From Solirubrobacter pauli (lineage in GTDB: Bacteria; Actinomycetota; Thermoleophilia; Solirubrobacterales; Solirubrobacteraceae): 64,000 nt of DNA. Made by a program: the position numbers and the translations under genes. Positions 44,133-51,554 of the stretch are shown here, piece after piece; the first letter of the stretch is position 1, and each line of letters starts with the position of its first letter. The notes under the pieces are model-generated. The model did no database searches. It was not told the origin of the DNA and saw nothing but the letters and a program-made list of their open reading frames with translations. The stretch covers positions 1,039,426 through 1,103,425 of the forward strand of contig NZ_RBIL01000001.1 in assembly GCF_003633755.1 (NCBI RefSeq). The letters run 5' to 3'.

Positions 44133-44158
44133 GCGCGCCGGCCGCGAGGGCGGCGCGC
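44133..44158. terminator. GC hairpin between convergent genes
   Basis: GCGCGCCG (44133-44140) and CGGCGCGC (44151-44158) pair around a ten-base loop, between the glgP stop and the opposite gene's stop. There is no T-run. It may act in both directions. Confidence 0.5.
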
Positions 44159-44628
44159 TACGGGTTGATGATCTCCGGCTCGGGCGACGGCGTCGGCGTG
44201 CTGTCCGCGCCCGGGTCCGGGGTCGTCTCACCCTCGACCGTCGGCGTCTCGGTCGGTGCGGCGGTGACGGTGGGCGCCGGCGTCGGCGTGGGCAGCGGCG
44301 TCGCGGTCGGAGCGGGCACGGTGCCCGTGCCGGTCTGCGGCAACGCCTGCAGCTGGCGCTGGACGTCCGTGCGGATGCGGTCGAAGTTCGCGTCCACGCG
44401 CGTGTTGACCTCGTCCACGCGGTCGTTGACCTCTTGGACGGTCAGGTAGAACATCGCGGCGAACGCGAGCAGCACGACCACCACGGCGGCCACCAGCATC
44501 CACGGGGTCACGCCCTGACCGCTGCGGAAGCTCGCCGTGCAGTACGGGCACTGCGGACCGGTCGCCCACGAGATCCGAGCGCACTTGGGACACACGCGCT
44601 GCGGCGGCGCGGCGACTGAACCCTCCAT
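44158..44628 (-). CDS. Zinc-ribbon, single-TM, coiled-coil protein with Pro/Thr-rich tail
   Basis: The product has 156 residues. Residues 13-30 hold RVCPKCARISWATGPQCPYC (two Cys-x-x-Cys pairs). One transmembrane segment, TPWMLVAAVVVVLLAFAAMFYLTV, lies at about 41-64. A heptad-like stretch VNDRVDEVNTRVDANFDRIRTDVQRQLQAL is a probable coiled coil. The tail is almost only Pro, Thr, Ala and Glu. The zinc ribbon would be cytoplasmic and the tail external. It shares this layout with the PASTA protein at 48515. Function is unknown. Confidence 0.8.
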   Translation of the reverse strand: MEGSVAAPPQRVCPKCARISWATGPQCPYCTASFRSGQGVTPWMLVAAVVVVLLAFAAMFYLTVQEVNDRVDEVNTRVDANFDRIRTDVQRQLQALPQTGTGTVPAPTATPLPTPTPAPTVTAAPTETPTVEGETTPDPGADSTPTPSPEPEIINP

Positions 44629-44647
44629 GCCCCTAGCGTAGAAGCGA

Positions 44648-44679
44648 TTCGCCCCCGCCCGCGGTGTGGCAGGGGCGAA
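44648..44679 (-). terminator. Hairpin after the subtilase gene
   Basis: TTCGCCCC (44648-44655) and GGGGCGAA (44672-44679) pair, with a further GGGC/GCCC-like extension inside the loop. It lies 12 bases after the protease stop in the leftward direction and before the next gene. No strong T-run is present. Confidence 0.5.
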
Positions 44680-44691
44680 CCTTTATCTAGC

Positions 44692-46209
44692 TCAGGGGCG
44701 CGACCAGCTCAGCGTGAACGCGCCGCTGCCGCTCCACGACGTGACGCGCCAGTAGTAGTAGCCCGCCGTACCGGCGTAGCTGATCTGCTCCGTGGACGTC
44801 GATCCCTCGGAGTTGGCGACGCGCGTCCACGACGCGCCGTTGTACTTGTAGAGCGCGAGGTCGAAGTCGGCGTTCGCCGGGCCGGTGAGCGACGCGCGGT
44901 GCGTGCCGCTCGTGGTCGACTGGTAGTAGGTGCCGTCCGGCTGGACCGATGACGCGCCCGTGCCGGAGAGCGTGCCCGTGCGCGTCTCGGTGCCCGGTGT
45001 GGGCGTCGTGGTCGGCGTCGGCGTCACGGTCGGAGTCGGCGTGGGCGTCGGGTTGGGGTTGGTGCCGCCGGTGGGCGGCTGGATGTAGAGCAGCCGGTTC
45101 GGCGAGCCGGTGCCGGGGCTCGTGACCTTGCCCGTGGTGGCGTTGCCGATCAGCGCGGTCGCGACGGTCGCGGGGCTCGCGGTCGGGTTGGCCTGCAGGT
45201 ACACGGCCGCCGCGCCCGCGACGTGCGGCGAGGCCATCGACGTGCCGCTGATCGTGTTCGTCGCGGTGTTGCTCGTGTACCAGGCCGACGTGATGCCGTT
45301 ACCCGGTGCGAAGAGATCCACGCACGTGCCGTAGTTGGAGAACGAGGCGCGAGCGTCCGTGCGGGTCGTCGCGCCGACCGTGATCGCCTCGGCCGTGCGC
45401 GCCGGCGAGGAGTTGCACGCGTTGGCGCTCTCGTTGCCGGCCGCGAGCGCGTAGGTCACGCCGTCGGCGACCGAGTTGCGCACGGCGGTGTCCAGCGCGC
45501 TCGAGACGCCGCCGCCGAGGCTCATGTTCGCCACCGCCGCCTGCCCCGCCTGGTGGTTCGTCGTCACCCAGTTCACGCCGCCGATGACGCCCGACGTGGA
45601 GCCTTCGCCGTTGCAGTCGAGCACGCGCACGGCGACGAGCGAGACGCCCTTGGCGACGCCGTACGTCGACCCGCCGACCGTGCCGGCGACGTGCGTGCCG
45701 TGGCCGTTGCAGTCGTCGGCCGAGCCGCCGTCGATCGCGTCGTAGCCGCTGCTCGCCCGCCCGCCGAAGTCGTTGTGCGTGAACCGGATGCCGGTGTCGA
45801 TGATGTAGGCCTTGACGCCCGCGCCCGTCTTGTCGTAGCTGTAGGTGGTGCTGAGCGGCAGGTCCCGCTGGTCGAGCCGGTCGAGGCCCCAGGTGGCGTT
45901 CGCCTGCGTGGCGCTGAGCCGGACCACCCGGTCCTGCTCGACGAAGTCCACGGCGGAGTCGGCCTTCACGGCCGCCAGCGCCTTGCTGTCGAGCTTGGCG
46001 CTGAACCCGTTGAGCACGCGGCCGAAGCTCTCACGCTGGATCCGCCCGCCGCGATCCCGCGCCTTGGTCTTCGCCCGATCCGCCGACGCCGTGCTCGCGT
46101 TGTCCTTGAGCACGACGATGTACTGCCCGTCGATCGCTTCCTGCGCCTGCGCGCTCGACGGAACGACCACGAGCGCTGCCGCGAGCAGCGCAAGGGTGAA
46201 TGACTTCAC
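44692..46209 (-). CDS. Secreted S8 subtilisin-like serine protease
   Basis: The product has 505 residues. Signal peptide (1-22, ending SSAQA), I9 inhibitor propeptide (about 27-98, ending VDFVEQDRVVRLSA), and peptidase S8 domain with Asp138 (AYIIDTGI), His170 (NGHGTHVAG) and Ser324 (SGTSMASPHVAG) come in order. A Pro-Thr linker then joins a ~95-residue beta-sandwich resembling pre-peptidase C-terminal domains. The length matches the proteinase K/aqualysin group. The GTG start follows AAAGGGAGG. It is exported and self-processing. Confidence 0.95.
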   Translation of the reverse strand: MKSFTLALLAAALVVVPSSAQAQEAIDGQYIVVLKDNASTASADRAKTKARDRGGRIQRESFGRVLNGFSAKLDSKALAAVKADSAVDFVEQDRVVRLSATQANATWGLDRLDQRDLPLSTTYSYDKTGAGVKAYIIDTGIRFTHNDFGGRASSGYDAIDGGSADDCNGHGTHVAGTVGGSTYGVAKGVSLVAVRVLDCNGEGSTSGVIGGVNWVTTNHQAGQAAVANMSLGGGVSSALDTAVRNSVADGVTYALAAGNESANACNSSPARTAEAITVGATTRTDARASFSNYGTCVDLFAPGNGITSAWYTSNTATNTISGTSMASPHVAGAAAVYLQANPTASPATVATALIGNATTGKVTSPGTGSPNRLLYIQPPTGGTNPNPTPTPTPTVTPTPTTTPTPGTETRTGTLSGTGASSVQPDGTYYQSTTSGTHRASLTGPANADFDLALYKYNGASWTRVANSEGSTSTEQISYAGTAGYYYWRVTSWSGSGAFTLSWSRP

Positions 46210-46327
46210 AGTGGCCTCCCTTTGACCCCTGCCTGAATTGTTCGAGGCGCTTGCACGCCCCGCTCCCGCGCCGCAGAGTAGGGACCCGCCGGGCGTCCTG
46301 CTGACACGGTGTCCGTGCGCGGACCCT

Positions 46328-46490
46328 GGAGCACCCCGGGGAATACCGGCGCGCCCGCTGCGGCACATCCGCGGCACCTCGCGCCACCCACTCGGCTCAC
46401 GTGCCAGAGGCACGCCACGCTCGAGCGTGCGGCCCGAGGCACTGGCGGCTGCACCACATCGGGCGCACCGAACATTCCCCGGGGCACTCC
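46328..46490 (+). repeat. Structured intergenic repeat, copy B
   Basis: This 163-base copy matches copy A (6081-6245). The identical blocks are 46357-46403 and 46425-46460. The variable loop between them is CCAGAGGCACGCCACGCTCGA, hence again a GCACGC/GCGTGC hairpin. The ends pair perfectly with sequence unlike that of copy A: GGAG (46328-46331) with CTCC (46487-46490), and CCCCGGGGAAT (46334-46344) with ATTCCCCGGGG (46474-46484). An inner arm, CGGCGCGCCCG, pairs 10 of 11 with CGGGCGCACCG. Here it lies between divergent genes, 13 bases before the ArsC-like gene. Confidence 0.8.
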
Positions 46491-46502
46491 TACGATCTTC
46501 AC

Positions 46503-46877
46503 GTGCCCACCCTGACCCTCCTCCACAACCCTCACTGCCCCACGTCCGTGCACGCGCTCGACGCGCTCACGGAGGCCGGCCACGAGGTCCAGATCCGCAA
46601 GTACCTGCTCGTCGCCGAGCGCCTCGACGAGGCCGAGCTGCGGTCGCTCGCCGAGCGCCTCCAGGGCGATCCCGTGGACGCGCTCATCCGGCGCGACAAG
46701 AAGTACAAGGACCTCGGGCTCGAGGCGGACGGCTGGGATGTCGACCAGGTCGTCGCCACGCTGCTGGAGCACCCGTCGCTGCTGCAGCGCCCGATCCTCG
46801 ACGACGGGACGGCGGCCATGATCGGCCGCCCGCGCACCCGCCCCGCGGAGTGGGCGAAGGCCGGGCGCGTGGTCTAG
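46503..46877 (+). CDS. ArsC/Spx-like thioredoxin-fold protein
   Basis: The product has 124 residues. The opening LTLLHNPHCPTSVHALDAL has the active-site Cys of the ArsC family; DALIRRDKKYKDLGL and HPSLLQRPILDDGTAAMIGRPRTRPAEW match the ArsC C-terminal half with its conserved Arg-Pro-Ile. It may be an arsenate reductase-like or redox protein; no ars genes are near. The GTG at 46503 is chosen because it is the first start outside repeat copy B. The stop overlaps the next convergent gene by four bases. Confidence 0.82.
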   Translation: MPTLTLLHNPHCPTSVHALDALTEAGHEVQIRKYLLVAERLDEAELRSLAERLQGDPVDALIRRDKKYKDLGLEADGWDVDQVVATLLEHPSLLQRPILDDGTAAMIGRPRTRPAEWAKAGRVV

Positions 46878-47872
46878 GCGGCGGCCGCCGCGGCCGCCGC
46901 TTCGATCTCGGCCTGCTCGCGCGGGACGGCGCGCCCGCCGCGCCACAGCGCGAGTGCCGCGCCGAGCAGCGCCCAGCCGACGAGCACCGCGATCGGGCCG
47001 AGGATGCGGGCGCCGTCGAAGTAGAGGATCGAGCGCACGAGGTCGACGCCCGCGCCGGGCGGCAGCAGCCCGCCGACCGTGCCCCAGAAGCCGGGCAGCA
47101 ACGGCCGGGCGTACGCGCCGCCCGCGGCCGGGTTGCCCAGGATCACGAACAGCAGGATCACGAGCCCCGTGCCCGCCATGCCGGCCAGCGCCTGCAGGCC
47201 GCTCGACGCCACCGCGGTCGCGAACACGATCAGCGCGCCCGCCGCCCAGACGGCGAAGAAGGAGCCCGTGAGCACGTCGAAGCCGAGACGGACGACGAGC
47301 AGCGTCAGCAGGCTGCCGAGCACGGCGAACGCGGCCAGCGCGCCGACGCGCAGGCCCGCGAGGTTGCGCGAGGAGCTGCGGTTGCCTGCGACCATCCCGA
47401 GCAGCACCGCCGCGAAGTAGCCGCCGAACACCCATGCGATCACCACGTAGAAGAGCGACGTGCCGTTCGGATCGCTCGCGCTGAGCGGCTTGACGTCCTG
47501 CACCTGCGCCGCCGGGCGGTCCTGCGACGCTTGCACGCGGTTGATGGTCAGCTCGAGCGCGGTCGCCGCGGCGCGGTTGGACGCTGAGGCGGTGTAGAGC
47601 GTGTTGGCGCTCGGGTCGTAGACGCCGTAGACCTCGCGGTCGTCGAGCTGCTGCAGGGCCGCGGCGCGGTCGCCCACCGCGCGCACTTCGAGCGGTTGAC
47701 CGTCCAGTGCGTTGAGCTGCGCCGCCTGCTCGGCGGTGCCGACCACTGCGACCGGCATCTTGCGCGGCGTCGGGTCGTGGAACGCGCCGACGTAGGACGT
47801 GGCGAAGGCGACCATCAGGATCAGGGCGCCGACCAGCAGCAGGGCGGCGGCTTTGCGGGGGTTCTCAGGCAT
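46874..47872 (-). CDS. ABC-2/YhgE-Pip-like membrane protein
   Basis: The product has 332 residues. One N-terminal helix (KAAALLLVGALILMVAFATSYVGAF), then a ~140-residue external domain (PVAVVGTAEQAAQLNALDGQPLEVRAVGDRAAALQQLDDREVYGVYDPSANTLYTASASN), then five helices and an Ala-rich end. This is the layout of YhgE/Pip and DUF3533 proteins, relatives of ABC-2 permeases. Its start overlaps the TetR gene, so it is the likely regulated target. Function may be export or envelope integrity. Confidence 0.82.
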   Translation of the reverse strand: MPENPRKAAALLLVGALILMVAFATSYVGAFHDPTPRKMPVAVVGTAEQAAQLNALDGQPLEVRAVGDRAAALQQLDDREVYGVYDPSANTLYTASASNRAAATALELTINRVQASQDRPAAQVQDVKPLSASDPNGTSLFYVVIAWVFGGYFAAVLLGMVAGNRSSSRNLAGLRVGALAAFAVLGSLLTLLVVRLGFDVLTGSFFAVWAAGALIVFATAVASSGLQALAGMAGTGLVILLFVILGNPAAGGAYARPLLPGFWGTVGGLLPPGAGVDLVRSILYFDGARILGPIAVLVGWALLGAALALWRGGRAVPREQAEIEAAAAAAAA

Positions 47873-48431
47873 GGAAGACCAGTCGTTCGAGGAAGTCGGT
47901 GGCGACGGGCGCGAGCGCGCGGATGTCGTCCGGTGAGCCGGCGCGCAGGGCGAGCTCGTTGATCGCGGCCACGGCGGCCAGGGCCAGCGGCGGCGACAGC
48001 GGGCGCAGCTCGTCGAACGCGGCGGCCAGGTCGGCGCTGATGTCGACGACAACGGACGCGAAACGATCCTGCCCGATGACGCGCGACGCACGCCCGGCAG
48101 GTCCGATCGATGCCACCTCGAGCAGCGAGGCGCGTTCGCCGTCCGACGCCGAGGCCATCGCGTCGACGTACGCCCCGACCATCGCGGCCAGCCGATCCCG
48201 CCAGCCGCCGGTGGCCGCGCGGTGTGCGGCCAGCACGGCTTCGACCACGCGCGCCCCGAGCTCCTGGTGCAGCGCGATCAGCGCGCTGTCCTTGTCGGGG
48301 AACTGCGCGTAGACCGTCGTGCGCGAGGCGCGCGCGGCCTTGGCGATGTCGGCGATCGTCGTCGCCGAGTAGCCCTTGGCGGCGATCGCGTCGGCGACGC
48401 CGCGGAGCACCTGTTGCCGTTGCTCACTCAC
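47865..48431 (-). CDS. TetR-family transcriptional regulator
   Basis: The product has 188 residues. DNA-binding domain: QRQQVLRGVADAIAAKGYSATTIADIAKAARASRTTVYAQFPDKDSALIAL. The ligand domain follows without recognisable specificity. The GTG start at 48431 is the first base of a double operator; TACGAT lies eight bases upstream, so the mRNA should be leaderless. It overlaps the membrane protein gene by eight bases, and so probably represses it and itself. Confidence 0.93.
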   Translation of the reverse strand: MSEQRQQVLRGVADAIAAKGYSATTIADIAKAARASRTTVYAQFPDKDSALIALHQELGARVVEAVLAAHRAATGGWRDRLAAMVGAYVDAMASASDGERASLLEVASIGPAGRASRVIGQDRFASVVVDISADLAAAFDELRPLSPPLALAAVAAINELALRAGSPDDIRALAPVATDFLERLVFHA

Positions 48432-48468
48432 AGTACGGAATCGTACTCACGAGTACGAATCCGTACTG
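48431..48468 (-). promoter_or_regulatory. Double TetR operator (AGTACG-N4-CGTACT twice)
   Basis: Two 16-base palindromes, AGTACG-GAAT-CGTACT (48432-48447) and AGTACG-AATC-CGTACT (48452-48467), sit 20 bases centre to centre, two helical turns. Together they form an 18-base inverted repeat with 17 matches and a two-base gap. They cover the -10 box and the regulator's start codon. This is a very strong candidate autoregulatory site. Confidence 0.85.
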
Positions 48469-48514
48469 CGACGCTGCGCACACAGCGCTCGTCGGGACGC
48501 TCCGAGACCGGTGG

Positions 48515-50857
48515 TCAGCCCGCCCAGGCGGGGTTGACGCCGTTCGGCAGGCGGCCGACGCGCGGCCGCTCACGGGTGACGTCGAGCAGCGTGATCGTGC
48601 CGTCGGCGGAGGAGCGCTCGCCGCCCCGGAGGGCGACGTGGCGGCCGCTCGCGGCGAGCTCGTGGCCGGTCAACGACGGGAAGTCCTTGAGCGGCGCGAA
48701 CGTGCCGTCGGGGCGGCGCGTGAGCAGCCGCAGATGCGCCGGTGCGGCCGCGTGGTCGGCGACGAGCACGGCGAGGCGCTGGTTGCCGACCCAGGCCGCC
48801 GAGCGGATCGAGCCGGCCCGGTAGGCGGTCTTCGGCGCCTTCCAGGTGGACGCGTCGCCGCCTGTGGCCGCGTAGCTGACCAGCCGCGTGTACGTGCCGG
48901 CCCCGCCGGTCGCGAGGGCGAGTACCGAGCGGCCGTCCGGCGCCCACGTGGGCCGGCCGAGGCGCAGGCCGCGCGCCTTCGCGCACGTCGGCGCGACCGG
49001 GTCCTGCGGGTCGAGCACGCACACGCGGCCGGCGTCCGCCGGGCCCTTGCCCGTGCGATCGATGAACGCGAGCAGCCCACGGTCCTTGGAGAACACGGGG
49101 CGGTGATAGTCGCCGTCAGCCAGCGGCTCGACGGTCGTGCCGTCGGCGGAGATGCGCACCAGGTGCCGCGCCTTGCCGGTGACGTGCACGGCCGCGTACC
49201 CGTTGTCGGTGCGGGTGGGTGTCTCGAGCCGGTACTTGGCCGCGGTGAGCCGAGCGGCCTGCTTGTCCGCGCTCGTCCACTGGTAGAGCTGGCCGCTGGT
49301 GGCGCCGGCGAACACGAGGTGCGAGGGCAGCTTCGCCGCCTTCGCCGCGGTCGCGGTCGGCTTCTTCGCCACGGGAGCCTTCTTCGGGGCGGCGGCGGAC
49401 TTCGCGGAGGCGGCCTTGGCGGCGGCCACCGTCGGGGTCGGTGAGGGCGAAGGCGTGGGCGTCTGGCTCGGCGTCGCCGCGTCGGCGGGCGTCGGGTCCT
49501 CGACGGCGAGGATCACCGGGCTGCCGAGCGCGCGCTTGGTGCCCGGTGCCGGGTCCTGGCGGATCACGACCCAGTCGTTGCCCGCGCTCGACGGCTGCGG
49601 GCTGTACCCGAACTTCGCGCCGGTCAAGGCGTCGGCGGCCTGCGCGAGCGTCATCCCGTTCACGGGCGGGACGACGCCCGTCTTGGCGGGCGCCGCGAGC
49701 GTGATGTTCACGCGCTCGCCCTTCTCCATGCCGTCGCCGCCGGCGGGGCTCTGGGCGATGACCGTGCCGAGCGCCGCGCCCTTCGGGGCGGTCGCGTAGG
49801 TGGTGCGGCCGAGCTGGAGGCCGTGCTTCTCGAGGATCACGAGCGCTTCGGGGACGGTCGAGCCCTTGAGCTTCGGCACCTCCGTGTCGCGCTTGAGCAG
49901 CGCCACCACGATGGCGACGGTGGCGAACGCGAGGACCGTCGCGGGCAGCCACCAGGGGAGCCACGGCTTCTGGCGGAACACGACGCGGCGCGGCACCGGC
50001 TCGGACTCGACGCCGCTGACGCGGTGCGTGACGTCGACCTGGTGGTCGGCCGGACGGCCGACGAGGATCGGGCGTGCCACGCCGACGCGGACGACGGCGA
50101 CGCCGGTTCCGCCGACGGGCACGAGCGTCCGCTCCGGGTACACCGCGACCGGGCAGCTCGCCTCGGTGTCGGTGGCGCCGACGACGATCTCCATCGGGCA
50201 GTTGCCCTGGTTGGTGACCGCGACCTCGAACTGCGCGTGCCGGCGTCCGCGCCGGCGCTCGGGCGCGACGTGCATGACCGTGTTCTGGAACGGCTGGACG
50301 GTCAGCGTCGCGGGCACCCAGGCCACGTCGACGCCGCGTGTGCGCGAGCGCGCGACGACCATCAGCGGCCATGCGCGCGCCTCCGACGCGGGCGTGCGCG
50401 GCGGGTGCAGTCGCACGAGCACGTCCTGCTGGTAGTCGCCGGCCGTGCCCCACGGGTTCAGGAAGACGGTCGGGGTCGAGATCGTCCACCACGACTCGGG
50501 CAGGCCGTCGACACGCAGGTCGTACGTGTCCACGATCTCGCCCTGGTTGCGCAGCGTGGCGAGCACGGCGACCTCGATGCCCGGCACCACGGAGACGGCG
50601 ACGGCCGCGCTCGGGTCGTCCACGCGCGCGGGGTCGCGCAACGTCAGCAGGGTGGCGGGGCGCGCCTCAGCCGGCTCGGGCGGACGGTACCCCGGCGGCT
50701 GCGCGGCGGGCGCGGGCGCGTCCTCGTCAGTGGCCAGCACGAGCTCCCACCCCAGGTACTCACCACAGGCGCAGAAGTCCCGGTTGAGCGCGACCGTGCC
50801 GCACTTCGGGCATTCGAGCTCGCGGGCCGCCGGCGAGATCATCTGGGGTTCGGGCAT
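48515..50857 (-). CDS. Zinc-ribbon / beta-sandwich / PASTA / propeller membrane protein
   Basis: The product has 780 residues. Order: a zinc ribbon (ECPKCGTVALNRDFCACG, residues 15-32), two COG1470-like beta-sandwich regions (about 80-310), one transmembrane helix (WLPATVLAFATVAIVVALL, about 322-340), two PASTA domains (EVPKLKGSTVPEALVILEKHGLQLG; VPPVNGMTLAQAADALTGAKFG), a Pro-Thr and Ala-Lys linker, and a C-terminal propeller (PVFSKDRGLLAFID, PTWAPDGRSVLALA). PASTA domains usually bind cell-wall fragments on kinases; no kinase domain is present here. The zinc ribbon side is probably cytoplasmic. I do not know a named family with this full order. Confidence 0.82.
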   Translation of the reverse strand: MPEPQMISPAARELECPKCGTVALNRDFCACGEYLGWELVLATDEDAPAPAAQPPGYRPPEPAEARPATLLTLRDPARVDDPSAAVAVSVVPGIEVAVLATLRNQGEIVDTYDLRVDGLPESWWTISTPTVFLNPWGTAGDYQQDVLVRLHPPRTPASEARAWPLMVVARSRTRGVDVAWVPATLTVQPFQNTVMHVAPERRRGRRHAQFEVAVTNQGNCPMEIVVGATDTEASCPVAVYPERTLVPVGGTGVAVVRVGVARPILVGRPADHQVDVTHRVSGVESEPVPRRVVFRQKPWLPWWLPATVLAFATVAIVVALLKRDTEVPKLKGSTVPEALVILEKHGLQLGRTTYATAPKGAALGTVIAQSPAGGDGMEKGERVNITLAAPAKTGVVPPVNGMTLAQAADALTGAKFGYSPQPSSAGNDWVVIRQDPAPGTKRALGSPVILAVEDPTPADAATPSQTPTPSPSPTPTVAAAKAASAKSAAAPKKAPVAKKPTATAAKAAKLPSHLVFAGATSGQLYQWTSADKQAARLTAAKYRLETPTRTDNGYAAVHVTGKARHLVRISADGTTVEPLADGDYHRPVFSKDRGLLAFIDRTGKGPADAGRVCVLDPQDPVAPTCAKARGLRLGRPTWAPDGRSVLALATGGAGTYTRLVSYAATGGDASTWKAPKTAYRAGSIRSAAWVGNQRLAVLVADHAAAPAHLRLLTRRPDGTFAPLKDFPSLTGHELAASGRHVALRGGERSSADGTITLLDVTRERPRVGRLPNGVNPAWAG

Positions 50858-50905
50858 GGCCTTCCGGGGATCGGCCCCCGAAGCCCGGACCTTGAGCGCG
50901 CTCCG

Positions 50906-51514
50906 TCAGGCGAACGACGGCCGGTTCGCGCGGTCGGAGGACGACGCCCGCCGGTCCAGCCACCACGCCGCGACGACACCACCGACGGCGCCGAAGGCAT
51001 GCCCCTGCCACGAGACGCCCGGCGTCGGCACGAGCCCGAACGCGAGCGTGCCGCCGTAGATGAAGAGCACGAGCACCCCCGCCACCAGGTGCAGCGCACG
51101 GCGGCTGAACGCCCCGCGCGCGATCAGGTACGCGGCGAAGCCGAACACGAGCCCGCTGGCGCCGATGTGCACCGTGTTCGCCGGCGCGACGAGCCACGTC
51201 CCGAGCCCGCCGACGACCGCGACGATGGCGGTGACCGCCGCGACCCGTGCGAGCCCGGACAGCGCGATCACGCCGCCGAGCACGAGGAACGGGATCGTGT
51301 TCCCGATCAGGTGCCCGAAGCCGCCGTGGAGCACCGGGGCGAGGGCGACCCCGACGAGGCCTTCCGGGTCGCGCGGCCGGATCCCGGCGGAGTCCAGGTC
51401 GCCCGCGAACACGTCGACGATCTCGACCGCCCACATCACGGCGACCATCGCCGCGACGAGCAGGAACCCGCGCACGCGGGGGTCGGCCTTCACCTCGGGG
51501 GTCGTGCTCACCAT
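50906..51514 (-). CDS. Rhomboid-family intramembrane serine protease
   Basis: The product has 202 residues. Six helices with family motifs HGGFGHLIGNTIPFLVLGG, the catalytic Ser in HIGASGLVFGFAAYL and the catalytic His in SWQGHAFGAVGGVVAAWWL. It cleaves membrane proteins within the bilayer. The ATG at 51514 lies seven bases after TACCGT, a possible leaderless start; an in-frame GTG at 51523 would add three residues. Confidence 0.9.
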   Translation of the reverse strand: MVSTTPEVKADPRVRGFLLVAAMVAVMWAVEIVDVFAGDLDSAGIRPRDPEGLVGVALAPVLHGGFGHLIGNTIPFLVLGGVIALSGLARVAAVTAIVAVVGGLGTWLVAPANTVHIGASGLVFGFAAYLIARGAFSRRALHLVAGVLVLFIYGGTLAFGLVPTPGVSWQGHAFGAVGGVVAAWWLDRRASSSDRANRPSFA

Positions 51515-51554
51515 GCGCGTCACGGTAGGGCAGCTCGTTTACGGACAGCTCAAG

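Noticed and set aside
44990-45060. Short tandem repeats resembling a CRISPR or satellite
   Set aside because: These encode the Pro-Thr linker of the secreted protease; spacing is codon-driven, with no spacers. No CRISPR array was seen anywhere in the window.
49370-49470. Repetitive Ala/Lys and Pro/Thr DNA in the PASTA protein
   Set aside because: A low-complexity linker, common in exported actinobacterial proteins.
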